From contig NZ_CM003596.1 in the NCBI RefSeq assembly GCF_001435845.1, positions 1,860,001 through 1,924,000 of the forward strand: a stretch of DNA of 64,000 bases, given 5' to 3'. The position numbers and the translations under genes are program-made. The notes below the pieces were generated by a model, which was not told the DNA's origin, did no database searches, and worked only from the letters and a program-made list of their open reading frames with translations. The DNA comes from Psychrobacter sp. P11G3. GTDB lineage: Bacteria > Pseudomonadota > Gammaproteobacteria > Pseudomonadales > Moraxellaceae. Shown one piece after another: positions 36,336 through 46,500 of this stretch; position 1 is the first letter of the stretch, and each line of letters starts with the position of its first letter.

Positions 36336-38129
36336 ATGCAATACAAAGCGCCCTTACGTGATATCCAATTCGTTATGCATGAACTACTCGATAGTGAAAG
36401 CCACTACAAAACTTTGCCTGCGTTCCAAGAAGCTGACCGTGAGCTAATGGACAGCCTGTTTGAAATGGCTGCAAGCTTTGCTGAAAACGAACTGTCACCA
36501 TTAAACCAAAGCGGTGATGCTGAAGGCTGTAAGTTTGACAATGGTAAAGTCACCACGCCAAAAGGCTTTAAAGAAGCTTATGACGCGTATTGTGAGCTTG
36601 GCTTCCCTGCTTTATCTGCTGAAGAAGATTTCGGCGGTCAAAACATGCCGTTCTCATTGTCTACTGTCATCAATGAAATGGTTGGTACGGCTAACTGGTC
36701 ATTCTCTATGTACCCTGGCCTCTCACATGGTGCTATCCAAACCATCGAGCATCATGGTACTGACGAGCAAAAACAAACCTATTTAGAAAAAATGGTGACT
36801 GGCGAATGGTCAGGCACCATGTGTCTTACTGAAGCTCATGCGGGTTCTGACTTGGGTATTATCCGCACCAAAGCTGAGCCTAAAGAAGATGGTAGCTATA
36901 GCATCACGGGGCAAAAGATTTTTATCTCTGCTGGTGAGCATGACTTAACCGGTAACATTATCCATATTGTATTGGCTCGTCTACCAGGCGCACCTGCTGG
37001 CACCAAAGGTATCTCCCTGTTTATCGTTCCTAAAATGACGGTAAACGCAGATGGTAGCGTTGGCGAAAGCAACAATGTCGTTTGTGGCTCTATCGAACAC
37101 AAAATGGGTATCAAAGCCTCTGCAACTTGTGTCATGAACTTCGATGGCGCAACGGGTTACTTGATTGGACCTGAAAACCGCGGCCTACAGTGTATGTTCA
37201 CCTTCATGAATGTGGCACGTATCGGTACTGCTGTGCAAGGTTTGACTGCAGCAGAGTATGCATTCCAAGGTTCATTGACTTATGCAAAAGACCGCTTAGC
37301 GATGCGCTCGTTATCAGGTACGAAAGCACCAGAGAAAGCGGCTGACCCTATCATCGTACATCCAGCTGTCCGTAACATGCTATTGACTGAAAAAGCCTTT
37401 GCTGAAGGTGGTCGTGCGCTAGTTTATTATCTCTCACACTTTGCAGATACCGTTGCAAAAGGCGAAGGCGAAGAGTTGAAGTTTGCTGATCAAATGTTGT
37501 CACTACTGACGCCAATTGCTAAAGCGTTCTTGACTGAAACAGGTCTAGAAGCTGCTAACCATGGTATTCAGGTTTATGGTGGTCATGGTTTCGTTAGCGA
37601 ATGGGGTATGGAGCAGAACGTACGTGATACGCGCATTTCTTGCTTATACGAAGGTACCACAGAGATTCAAGCACTTGACTTGTTAGGCCGTAAAGTCCTA
37701 GGTTCACAAGGTAAGCTACTTGCGAACTTTGTAAACGTTATCCAAGAATTCTGTGAAGAAAACAAAGAAAATGACGAGATGGGTCAGTTCATCCGTCCAC
37801 TTGCCAAGCACCTTAAAGAATGGGGTGATTTGACTGCACGCATCGGCATGCAAGCAACTGAAACGCCAGACGCTGTTGGCGGCGCTGCAGTGGACTATAT
37901 GTATTTCAGTGGTTATGTGACTCTAGCTTACTTATGGGCGCGTATGGCACTGGTTGCTCAGACTGCTATCGCAAACGGTACTGGCGAAAAAGCATTCTAT
38001 GACGCTAAGGTTAAAACAGCTCAGTTCTACTTTGCTAAGCTATTGCCACGTACTACTACGCACGTACAGCGTATCGGCACTGGTGTAGAGCCATATATGA
38101 GCATGGACGTTGATCAGTTTGCCTTTTAA
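36336..38129 (+). CDS. acyl-CoA dehydrogenase (long form with C-terminal domain)
   Basis: 597 residues, ATG 36336 with GGAAG five bases upstream. N-terminal YKAPLRDIQFVMHELLD, then FAD/substrate blocks CLTEAHAGSDLGIIRTKA, KIFISAGEHDLT, and catalytic-domain end GGHGFVSEWGMEQNVRDTRISCLYEGTTEIQALDLLGRK, with the catalytic Glu in YEGTTEIQ. The extra C-terminal domain after about residue 470 marks the ~600-residue subfamily. Oxidises acyl-CoA in beta-oxidation, passing electrons to ETF; chain-length preference not readable. The paralogue at 38477 follows after a terminator. Confidence 0.93.
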   Translation: MQYKAPLRDIQFVMHELLDSESHYKTLPAFQEADRELMDSLFEMAASFAENELSPLNQSGDAEGCKFDNGKVTTPKGFKEAYDAYCELGFPALSAEEDFGGQNMPFSLSTVINEMVGTANWSFSMYPGLSHGAIQTIEHHGTDEQKQTYLEKMVTGEWSGTMCLTEAHAGSDLGIIRTKAEPKEDGSYSITGQKIFISAGEHDLTGNIIHIVLARLPGAPAGTKGISLFIVPKMTVNADGSVGESNNVVCGSIEHKMGIKASATCVMNFDGATGYLIGPENRGLQCMFTFMNVARIGTAVQGLTAAEYAFQGSLTYAKDRLAMRSLSGTKAPEKAADPIIVHPAVRNMLLTEKAFAEGGRALVYYLSHFADTVAKGEGEELKFADQMLSLLTPIAKAFLTETGLEAANHGIQVYGGHGFVSEWGMEQNVRDTRISCLYEGTTEIQALDLLGRKVLGSQGKLLANFVNVIQEFCEENKENDEMGQFIRPLAKHLKEWGDLTARIGMQATETPDAVGGAAVDYMYFSGYVTLAYLWARMALVAQTAIANGTGEKAFYDAKVKTAQFYFAKLLPRTTTHVQRIGTGVEPYMSMDVDQFAF

Positions 38130-38476
38130 TTAAAGCGCTAAACTTCGCAATCGTATAATCTGAGCGGCAACATACTTCGGTGTGTTGCCGCTTTATTTTG
38201 CGGATACTTATGACGACTATCAATATAGTTTTGACTATAGCAACTGTCTATAAGTACCGACTCGCCTACCTTCTCACATCCTAGTTGTCGGCAAGTTGTC
38301 TATAAGCACTTCAATAGCCATTGCTAACTTTTGGTGTACGCACAATTCACGAAGAAATACACTCGCTCACAAGCTTATTTGTTAAACTTTGATTATTAAT
38401 CGCTAAGGTTATACCAAGAGAACAGTTGATAATCTTAACAACTTCAATTTTAATTATTTGAACCAAAGGAATGTTT
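38130..38476. other. intergenic region between the two acyl-CoA dehydrogenase genes
   Basis: 347 bases: the terminator, then an imperfect direct repeat of TGTCTATAAG (38245-38254 and 38297-38306). The second gene therefore probably has its own promoter. Confidence 0.5.
38163..38198 (+). terminator. terminator between the two acyl-CoA dehydrogenase genes
   Basis: Stem AGCGGCAACA/TGTTGCCGCT capped by a CTTCGG-type loop, then TTTATTTT. 33 bases past the first gene. Confidence 0.85.
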
Positions 38477-40261
38477 ATGGCTGTTTATAATGCCCCTCTT
38501 AATGACATGCGCTTTATCTTAAATGACGTATTCAAAGCGCCAGAGTTTTGGCAAAACAACGAAAACTTGGCTCATGTCGACATGGAAACTGTCGATATGA
38601 TTTTAGAAGAAATGGGAAAACTGTCAAAAAACATTCTACTTCCTATTAACCGTAGCGGTGATGAAGAAGGCGCAACTTTTGAAGGTGATGGCGTCGTCAC
38701 GACTCCGACAGGATTCAAAGAAGCCTATAAGCAATATGCTGAGTCAGGTTGGGTTGGCTTAAGCGGTAATGCTGAATACGGCGGTCAGGGCTTCCCTAAA
38801 ATGGTTACCATGCTCACTGAAGAGATGGTTTTCACTGCCAACCAATCATTTGCCCTATATCCAAACCTAACAGTTGGTGCGACGCTTTGCTTAAATGCAG
38901 CTGGCTCTGAAGAGCAAAAGCAAACTTATCTAGAAAAAATGTACAACGGCGAATGGGCTGGCACCATGTGCTTGACGGAGCCGCATGCTGGTACTGATTT
39001 AGGTATTATCAAAACCAAAGCCGTGCCTAATGATGATGGTAGCTATGATATCTCTGGCACCAAAATCTTTATCACTGGTGGTGAGCATGACCTTACTGAC
39101 AACATCATTCATTTGGTATTGGCAAAAACACCAAATGCACCAGAAGGCTCAAAAGGTATCTCGCTATTTGTCGTACCAAAATTCTTGGTCAATGCAGATG
39201 GTAGCTTAGGCGAGCGCAATACGTTAGCGGTAGGCTCTATCGAACACAAAATGGGTATCAAAGCCTCTGCGACTTGTGTCATGAACTTTGATAATGCTAA
39301 AGGCTGGATGGTTGGCGCGGAAAACACTGGTCTATCATCAATGTTTATCATGATGAACTATGAGCGTGTCACTATGGGCTTGCAAGGCCTTGGTGGTTCT
39401 GAGCTTGCCTATCAAAATGCAGCGTTATATGCCAATGACCGCGGTCAAGGCCGTAGCGATACCCAGCTACAAAGCCCAGAGAAACCTGCTGACGCTATTA
39501 TCCATCATGCTGACGTCCGTCGTATGCTATTGAACGCCAAAGTAAACACTGAAGCATCGCGCTGTTTTGCGATGTATGTTGCCAAAAACCTTGATGAAGA
39601 GAAGTTTAGTACCGATCCTGAGTCAGCCAAAGCGGCTGCAGCTCGTGTTGCCCTACTGACACCAGTTGCTAAAGCGTTCCTGACTGATAAAGCACTGGAA
39701 GCCACTGTTGATTGTCAGCAAGTCTTTGGTGGTCATGGCTATATCCGCGAATGGGGTATGGAGCAGATCGTTCGTGATACCCGTATTGCACAGATTTATG
39801 AAGGTACCAACGGTATTCAAGCGCTTGACTTGCTAGGTCGTAAAGTTGCACGTAACAACGGTAAGTACGTCACTCATTTCTTGGGTGAGATTCGTGACTT
39901 TGTTAACAATATGCAAGCAGACCATGCTATCAAACAAGCTACTCTAGATGCAGCGGATACCATCGAAGAGCTAACCACCACTGTGCTTAACAACATCGGC
40001 GAACGCAAAAACGAAATCAATGGCTGTGCGGTTGACTACATGCATGCCTTTGGCTACCTTGCTTACTCATACATGTTTGCGTTGATGGTAGAAGCAGCCA
40101 ATGGTAAAGAAGGTGAGTTTTATACCAATAAAGCTAAGCTTGCTGACTATTTTGTTGGCCGCGTCCTACCGCGTATCGATGCTCATGCACAAATGGTCAA
40201 AGCTGGTAGTGACCCAATGATGAACTTTGATCTTGCTTATTTCGATGTTCCTGCAAGCTAA
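38477..40261 (+). CDS. acyl-CoA dehydrogenase, paralogue of the preceding gene
   Basis: 594 residues from ATG 38477 (AAGGA six bases upstream; the ATG at 38471 touches the ribosome-binding site and is less likely). Same architecture as its neighbour: YNAPLNDMRFILNDVF, CLTEPHAGTDLGIIKTKA, KIFITGGEHDLT, GGHGYIREWGMEQIVRDTRIAQIYEGTNGIQALDLLGRK, with Glu in YEGTNGIQ. The two proteins are alike over their whole length but differ widely except for one 60-base block of near identity. Probable beta-oxidation enzyme with different chain-length range. Ends in a strong terminator. Confidence 0.93.
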   Translation: MAVYNAPLNDMRFILNDVFKAPEFWQNNENLAHVDMETVDMILEEMGKLSKNILLPINRSGDEEGATFEGDGVVTTPTGFKEAYKQYAESGWVGLSGNAEYGGQGFPKMVTMLTEEMVFTANQSFALYPNLTVGATLCLNAAGSEEQKQTYLEKMYNGEWAGTMCLTEPHAGTDLGIIKTKAVPNDDGSYDISGTKIFITGGEHDLTDNIIHLVLAKTPNAPEGSKGISLFVVPKFLVNADGSLGERNTLAVGSIEHKMGIKASATCVMNFDNAKGWMVGAENTGLSSMFIMMNYERVTMGLQGLGGSELAYQNAALYANDRGQGRSDTQLQSPEKPADAIIHHADVRRMLLNAKVNTEASRCFAMYVAKNLDEEKFSTDPESAKAAAARVALLTPVAKAFLTDKALEATVDCQQVFGGHGYIREWGMEQIVRDTRIAQIYEGTNGIQALDLLGRKVARNNGKYVTHFLGEIRDFVNNMQADHAIKQATLDAADTIEELTTTVLNNIGERKNEINGCAVDYMHAFGYLAYSYMFALMVEAANGKEGEFYTNKAKLADYFVGRVLPRIDAHAQMVKAGSDPMMNFDLAYFDVPAS

Positions 40262-40295
40262 GCTAGCTTTAAAACTAACCTAAAATACCTTGATT

Positions 40296-40328
40296 AAAAG
40301 GACAGTCGTGTTACTGTCCTTTTTTTTG
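40296..40328 (+). terminator. terminator after the second acyl-CoA dehydrogenase
   Basis: Stem AAAGGACAGT/ACTGTCCTTT, 6-nt loop, then eight T. 35 bases past the stop. Confidence 0.9.
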
Positions 40329-40498
40329 TCAAAATAACTGCTAACAAAATAATTCAATATCAATTGGCAGTTCCGATTAAAATAACGCAAGACAAGATGT
40401 CGCTCGACTACAATTGAACGATTGGCAAACATCACTCAACCACTTATACCGACTTAAATAATAAAAACGATTGAAACAACCATGATAAAGGGTGCGAC

Positions 40499-42943
40499 GT
40501 GTCAGAATTAAAACGCATTTTACAACAGATTACCGCTTTGAGCGACGTGCCAGATCCTGCGGTACTCAAACGCTTGATTGATGAGCTACGAGTCAGTGAT
40601 AAAGAACCTGCATTGGCCAACGAAAAAATTCAATCCCTTATTGATATCATACATCAGCATCCAGAATATGGAGATGGGCTGTCTAGTTTTGTGCTAAAAC
40701 TGATTATCCAATATCGACAAATTGCGTTGTATACCGATACTGGTATCATGTCCGACCAAGGGTTCTTTAACAGTTTACGCCGGTTAATTGGTCATCGGTT
40801 TTTACCATTATTACCACAAGATGACTCTGTCGTAGAATTGGTGGGCTATTTATTTAATAAACGCTCTGATGAACGCTGGCTGGCCAATATTGAAAAGGAA
40901 AAATGGGACAAACTGGTTGAGCTGGTTCGCGTAGAAGAGAAACACTTAAACCTAGTCGCTACCGCAAAAAACAGTATTTTAAACGCCATTATCATTTTGT
41001 CTTATCGCATCAGCGGTATCGGCTTGCATCCTGATTTGATGGAGTCCTATCCACAAATACTGAACTATTCCGCATCTTTCGTTGCACAAAATCAAGAAGC
41101 CGTACTCTTCGTCAATCAATATCGTCAAGCACATGAGCTTGATACCTTGACAGATATCACACCTGAGCAAGCAGTCGACCCCGCGCCATTATTAGTCATG
41201 CTTGAACAGTGTGAAGATATCGTCGCTACCGTACGCAAGCGGATTTATAAAACCGGTATCTCTATTCGTTTGACTAATATGATGCTGCGTTTAGATCAAA
41301 GCTTGCAGCGTATGCGGATTTTGACTGAACTGGTCACAGACGATAATCAAAAGCGAGATCGCGCTGTTATCGAACTGATACAGGCACTCATCACTACGGC
41401 CAATCAGCGCTATAGTATTGGTTATTTGATTGATAATAATACCAAACTGCTCTCTCGCAAAGTCACAGAAAATGCCAGCCGCGTCGGCGAGCATTATATT
41501 AGTACCGATAAAGCAGGCTATCAAAAGATGCTCAAAAAAGCCTCTATTGGTGGCTTTATCATTGCATTTATGGCAACCATAAAAATACTGGCGTATCATT
41601 TAGCGCTCGCTCCCATGGGTCGCGCGTTCATCAACAGTATGATTTATGGGTTGGGTTTCGTATTCATTCATGTTATTCGCGGCACAGTCGCTACCAAGCA
41701 GCCAGCCATGACCGCTGCTGCAATCGCTTCTACTATTTCTGAAGGCTCTGGTAAAAAATCGCATCAGTTGACCAAGCTATCAGAATTGGTGGTCGATATC
41801 TTGCGCACCCAGTTTATCGCTATCATGGGTAACGTCATGTTGGCCGTACCCGTCGCTTTGATTATATCTTTTGCTTGGTTGCAATATACTGGCGCGCCAA
41901 TGATTGATACCGAAAAAGCAGGACATTTGCTACATGATCTTGACCCATTTCACTCATTAGCACTGCCCCATGCTGCCATTGCGGGGGTTTACCTGTTCTT
42001 ATCTGGTTTGATTGCTGGTTACTACGACAACTTGGCAGTTTATAACAACGTAGGCGCGCGCATACAACGTCACAAATTATTAAAATACATATTGCCCAGC
42101 TCATGGCTTCAGCGTTTAGGCGGCTTTATAGAAGCTAACTTGGGCGCTATCATGGGTAACTTCTTATTCGGGGTGTTCTTAGGTAGTACCGCGACTATTG
42201 GCTATATCTTCGGCTTACCAATTGATATTCGTCACATTGCCTTTGCTTCAGCAAACTTGGCACACGGACTATTCAATATATCTGCTGATGACATCAGCTG
42301 GAGCCTCATTCTAATTTCTATACTTGGTGTGGCCCTTATTGGTTTGGTCAACTTAATTGTTAGCTTTTCACTGGCACTGTTTGTCGCCCTACGTTCTAAA
42401 GAAGTTCGCTTTTTTGAATGGAGTCGCCTCACAAAACTCGTATTTGGCCATATTATTAGTCATCCGTCTGATTTTTTCTGGCCACGTGATAAGCCAATGA
42501 AATATGCGCGTATCGACAGTCAGGGTCACATGATATTTGATGATACTTCAGCACAAAAAAATGGCAAATCTATACCAAGTAATTATGTGGTAAGGCGTCT
42601 GTCTGATGTCAGGATACTGCCTGAATCTAAACATGCTGATGCTCAACATTCCCAGACGAATACCGACATCAACTATGAAAAGCAGCCGACAGATGGGCAT
42701 ACGCAGTCGTACAGCTCTCCTGAAAAGGTAATGGATTTGGATGATGGTTTAGTCGATGACGAACTAAACAGCGTTCCTTATACTGATGATATCCAATATG
42801 ATAAGGCCACCAAAACGATAAGTGCGATTGATAGCGATGTCGTTAGTGATGAGCCACACCACACTGACTCTGATGACAAGCAGACTGGTGACGCAAAAAC
42901 ACCTTTACCAAAACCTAAAAAACCACCAAAGCTGCCTAGTTAA
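40499..42943 (+). CDS. Gcr-type 'site-specific recombinase' family membrane protein
   Basis: 814 residues from GTG 40499. The N-terminal ~330 residues are soluble and helical (KRILQQITALSDVPDPAVLKRLIDELR). From about 345 to 660 there are several membrane helices (GGFIIAFMATIKILAYHLA, GNVMLAVPVALIISFAWL, AIAGVYLFLSGLIAGYYDN, ILGVALIGLVNLIVSFSLALFVAL). The C-terminal ~130 residues are acidic and Asp/Lys rich. Length and layout match the family named after gonococcal Gcr, annotated as site-specific recombinases; I see no serine or tyrosine recombinase motif, and a protein with this membrane content is unlikely to be one. Function best left open. Terminator-like stem overlaps the stop. Confidence 0.8.
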   Translation: MSELKRILQQITALSDVPDPAVLKRLIDELRVSDKEPALANEKIQSLIDIIHQHPEYGDGLSSFVLKLIIQYRQIALYTDTGIMSDQGFFNSLRRLIGHRFLPLLPQDDSVVELVGYLFNKRSDERWLANIEKEKWDKLVELVRVEEKHLNLVATAKNSILNAIIILSYRISGIGLHPDLMESYPQILNYSASFVAQNQEAVLFVNQYRQAHELDTLTDITPEQAVDPAPLLVMLEQCEDIVATVRKRIYKTGISIRLTNMMLRLDQSLQRMRILTELVTDDNQKRDRAVIELIQALITTANQRYSIGYLIDNNTKLLSRKVTENASRVGEHYISTDKAGYQKMLKKASIGGFIIAFMATIKILAYHLALAPMGRAFINSMIYGLGFVFIHVIRGTVATKQPAMTAAAIASTISEGSGKKSHQLTKLSELVVDILRTQFIAIMGNVMLAVPVALIISFAWLQYTGAPMIDTEKAGHLLHDLDPFHSLALPHAAIAGVYLFLSGLIAGYYDNLAVYNNVGARIQRHKLLKYILPSSWLQRLGGFIEANLGAIMGNFLFGVFLGSTATIGYIFGLPIDIRHIAFASANLAHGLFNISADDISWSLILISILGVALIGLVNLIVSFSLALFVALRSKEVRFFEWSRLTKLVFGHIISHPSDFFWPRDKPMKYARIDSQGHMIFDDTSAQKNGKSIPSNYVVRRLSDVRILPESKHADAQHSQTNTDINYEKQPTDGHTQSYSSPEKVMDLDDGLVDDELNSVPYTDDIQYDKATKTISAIDSDVVSDEPHHTDSDDKQTGDAKTPLPKPKKPPKLPS

Positions 42944-42966
42944 ATAGGTAGTTGCGGTGGGTTTTT
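42917..42966 (+). terminator. terminator overlapping the end of the Gcr-type gene
   Basis: CCACC (42923-42927) pairs with GGTGG (42956-42960); an inner pair CTGCCTA/TAGGTAG (one G-U) brackets the stop codon. A5 precedes and T5 follows. Weaker than others in the window. Confidence 0.5.
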
Positions 42967-43573
42967 GCTTGTTTAGTTGCTTACATCGTAGTTATTAAAA
43001 GGTTTAACAATTCCATTTCGCTACTTACTTGGTACTCACCACCTAAACCTTCCAAAATCACTAAATTCAGCCACTTTATATAGAATAATAATTTGTCCCC
43101 AAAAGTATGGCTTATCCCACTCTATTCAGTTACCTCCATTTAATAAAGCCGCTATACTCGCGGTTTGTTTACAAATATGCTGGTGTCTTTTTTATACTGA
43201 AGACCGTTTACTTCAAAGTCTGTTATGGGAAAAGCATAATAATTTAACTGTTCACTATCAATTCATATAGCCATATGAGCATAAACTAACGATACTATAA
43301 TTGCCTCTCTGTTGTATTCACATACTCTTGAACAATCATCAATCGACCTACTCACACTTTCTTGCATCTTACAAACTTCACACTATTTCTCGTTAAATAC
43401 TTATCATGCAATGAAATAGGAAACTAAGTAGTACAGTCTTGCGTACTATTAAATTCAACTAATGTATATTATTATAGTATAATTACTGTTAGTTAATGTT
43501 ACCTACCTAAAACAAAATTTTTGATGTATAAAAACTTTTCTGGATTTATAAGAAGGTTTAATAAGGATATTTA
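42944..43573. other. 630-base intergenic region before the adhesin gene
   Basis: AT-rich, without ORF or RNA gene. A short inverted repeat TAGTAC/GTACTA (43429-43434, 43443-43448) and the AT stretch near 43465-43490 lie where a promoter could be. An unusually long upstream region suits a heavily regulated surface adhesin, but no specific site is identified. Confidence 0.5.
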
Positions 43574-46500
43574 ATGATACAAACAATTCAACTAATCTTG
43601 CAAAAAGATAATGCTAATTTGATTGATAAATTATTGATCAGTAATCAATCTACTAAAGTGACTGCTGAACAAGGTATGAGATTTTCCTTATTAGATGCTA
43701 AAACAGGTCAGCCAGCCAAAAAACTGAAAGCTAAAAAGTCAGCTAATGACTTATTGATTGCCGATGAAAATGGTGACACGTTACTGACTATTGAAGATTA
43801 CTACATAACAGACGATGTTCAGCTCGGTACAGTTAGTGATTCAGGTTTTTCTGAGTTTGATTATGTGGGTTCGGAAACAGGTGTAATATCACAAGTAGCT
43901 TTAGAAACTTCCTATACAACACTTGTGTCAGAAATGTCAGGTGGTACTTCAATAATTAACGGGGTCAGTAATACTGTTTTACTGGGATCACTTGGGGCAG
44001 CTGCACTAGGAGCCGTAGCATTTTCCGGAGGTAGCAGCAGCTCATCAAAGCAACCTGTGAATGATCTACCCGTTTCGAAAGACTCTATTGTTACTGCCAC
44101 AGAAGACACTGTGGTTAACGGCAAATTAGAAGCGGCGACTGACGCGGATGGCGATGCCTTGTCCTATGCCATCGCTACTAATGCTGTTAACGGTAAAGTA
44201 GTCATCGATAAAGATGGCAGCTACAGCTACACGCCTAATGCCAACTTCAATGGTAAAGACTCATTCACTTATACCATCAATGATGGCAAAGGCGGAGTTA
44301 TCACCCAAACCGCGACCGTTAACGTGGCAGCAGTCAATGATGCGCCAGTCTCAGCCAATACTACGATTGCGGCAACAGAAGATACCGTTGCTAAAGGTTT
44401 GTTGGCCAAAGCCACCGATGTTGATGGCGATGCTTTAACTTATACGCTGGCTTCTGGTACTGCCAACGGTAAAGTAACCATCGGTAAAGATGGTAGCTAT
44501 ACCTACACACCGAATGCTAACTTCAATGGCAAAGACAGCTTTACCTATACCGTGACGGATGGCACGGAAACCATTACTAAAACGGCCAACATTACCGTGG
44601 CTTCAGTGAACGACATCCCTGTCTCGAAAGACTCTACCGTTACTGCCACAGAAGACACCGCGGTTAACGGCAAACTAGAAGCGGCGACTGATGCCGATGA
44701 TGATAACTTAACCTATGCATTAAAAGACACTGCCGCTAATGGCACAGTCGTTGTCAACGCAGATGGTAGCTATAGCTATGCACCTAATGCCGACTTTAAT
44801 GGCTCAGACAGCTTCACTTATTCCATTGATGATGGTCAAGGTGGCGTGATCACTCAAACTGCTACGATTACTGTCGCTGCCGTCAATGATGTGCCAGTGG
44901 CTGAAGACAGCATTATTACAGCCATAGAAGATACCGTAGCGACTGGTCAACTAGCGACGGCTACCGATGTCGATGATGATACACTTACTTTTGCTCTCGT
45001 ATCAAGCACAACGAATGGCAGCGTTATCGTCAATGCTGATGGCAGTTATAGCTATACGCCTAATGCCAATTTCAATGGCAGTGATGGTTTCACCTATACC
45101 GTGACTGATGGTACAGAAACGATTACTAAAACCGCGACTATCACCGTCGCTTCAGTTAACGATCTACCAGTCTCTACCGACAACATCATCGCCGCTACAG
45201 AAGACACCTCTACCGAAGGTCAATTAGAAGCGGCTACCGATGTCGATGGTGATGATCTGACATACGCCCTAGACTCAGATGCTAGCAATGGCACGGCGGT
45301 AGTTAATGCCGATGGTAGCTACAGCTACACGCCTAATGCCAACTTTAATGGTAAAGATAGCTTCACTTATACCATCAGTGATAGCAAAGGCGGTGTTATT
45401 ACCCAAACCGCGACTGTCAGCGTGGCAGCAGTGAATGATACGCCAGTCTCAGCCAATACTACGATTGCGGCGACTGAAGATACTGTAGCGACAGGACAGC
45501 TTGCTAAAGCCACTGACGTTGATGGCGATGCTTTAACTTATACTATTGGCACCGCTGCTAAAAATGGTACAGCGACAGTGAGTACTGATGGTAGCTATAC
45601 CTACACACCGAATGCTAACTTCAATGGCAAAGACAGCTTTACCTATACCTTGACGGATGGCACGGAAACCATTACTAAAACAGCCAACATTACCGTGGCT
45701 TCTGTGAACGATATTCCTGTCTCGAAAGACTCTATTGTTACTGCCACAGAAGACACTGTGGTTAACGGCAAATTAGAAGCGGCGACTGACGCGGATGGCG
45801 ATGCCTTGTCCTATGCCATCGCTACTAATGCTGTTAACGGTAAAGTAGTCATCGATAAAGATGGCAGCTACAGCTACACGCCTAATGCCAACTTCAATGG
45901 TAAAGACTCATTCACTTATACCATCAATGATGGCAAAGGCGGAGTTATCACCCAAACCGCGACCGTTAACGTGGCAGCAGTCAATGATGCGCCAGTCTCA
46001 GCCAATACTACGATTGCGGCAACAGAAGATACCGTTGCTAAAGGTTTGTTGGCCAAAGCCACCGATGTTGATGGCGATGCTTTAACTTATACGCTGGCTT
46101 CTGGTACTGCCAACGGTAAAGTAACCATCGGTAAAGATGGTAGCTATACCTACACACCGAATGCTAACTTCAATGGCAAAGACAGCTTTACCTATACCGT
46201 GACGGATGGCACGGAAACCATTACTAAAACGGCCAACATTACCGTGGCTTCAGTGAACGACATCCCTGTCTCGAAAGACTCTACCGTTACTGCCACAGAA
46301 GACACCGCGGTTAACGGCAAACTAGAAGCGGCGACTGATGCCGATGATGATAACTTAACCTATGCATTAAAAGACACTGCCGCTAATGGCACAGTCGTTG
46401 TCAACGCAGATGGTAGCTATAGCTATGCACCTAATGCCGACTTTAATGGCTCAGACAGCTTCACTTATTCCATTGATGATGGTCAAGGTGGCGTGATCAC

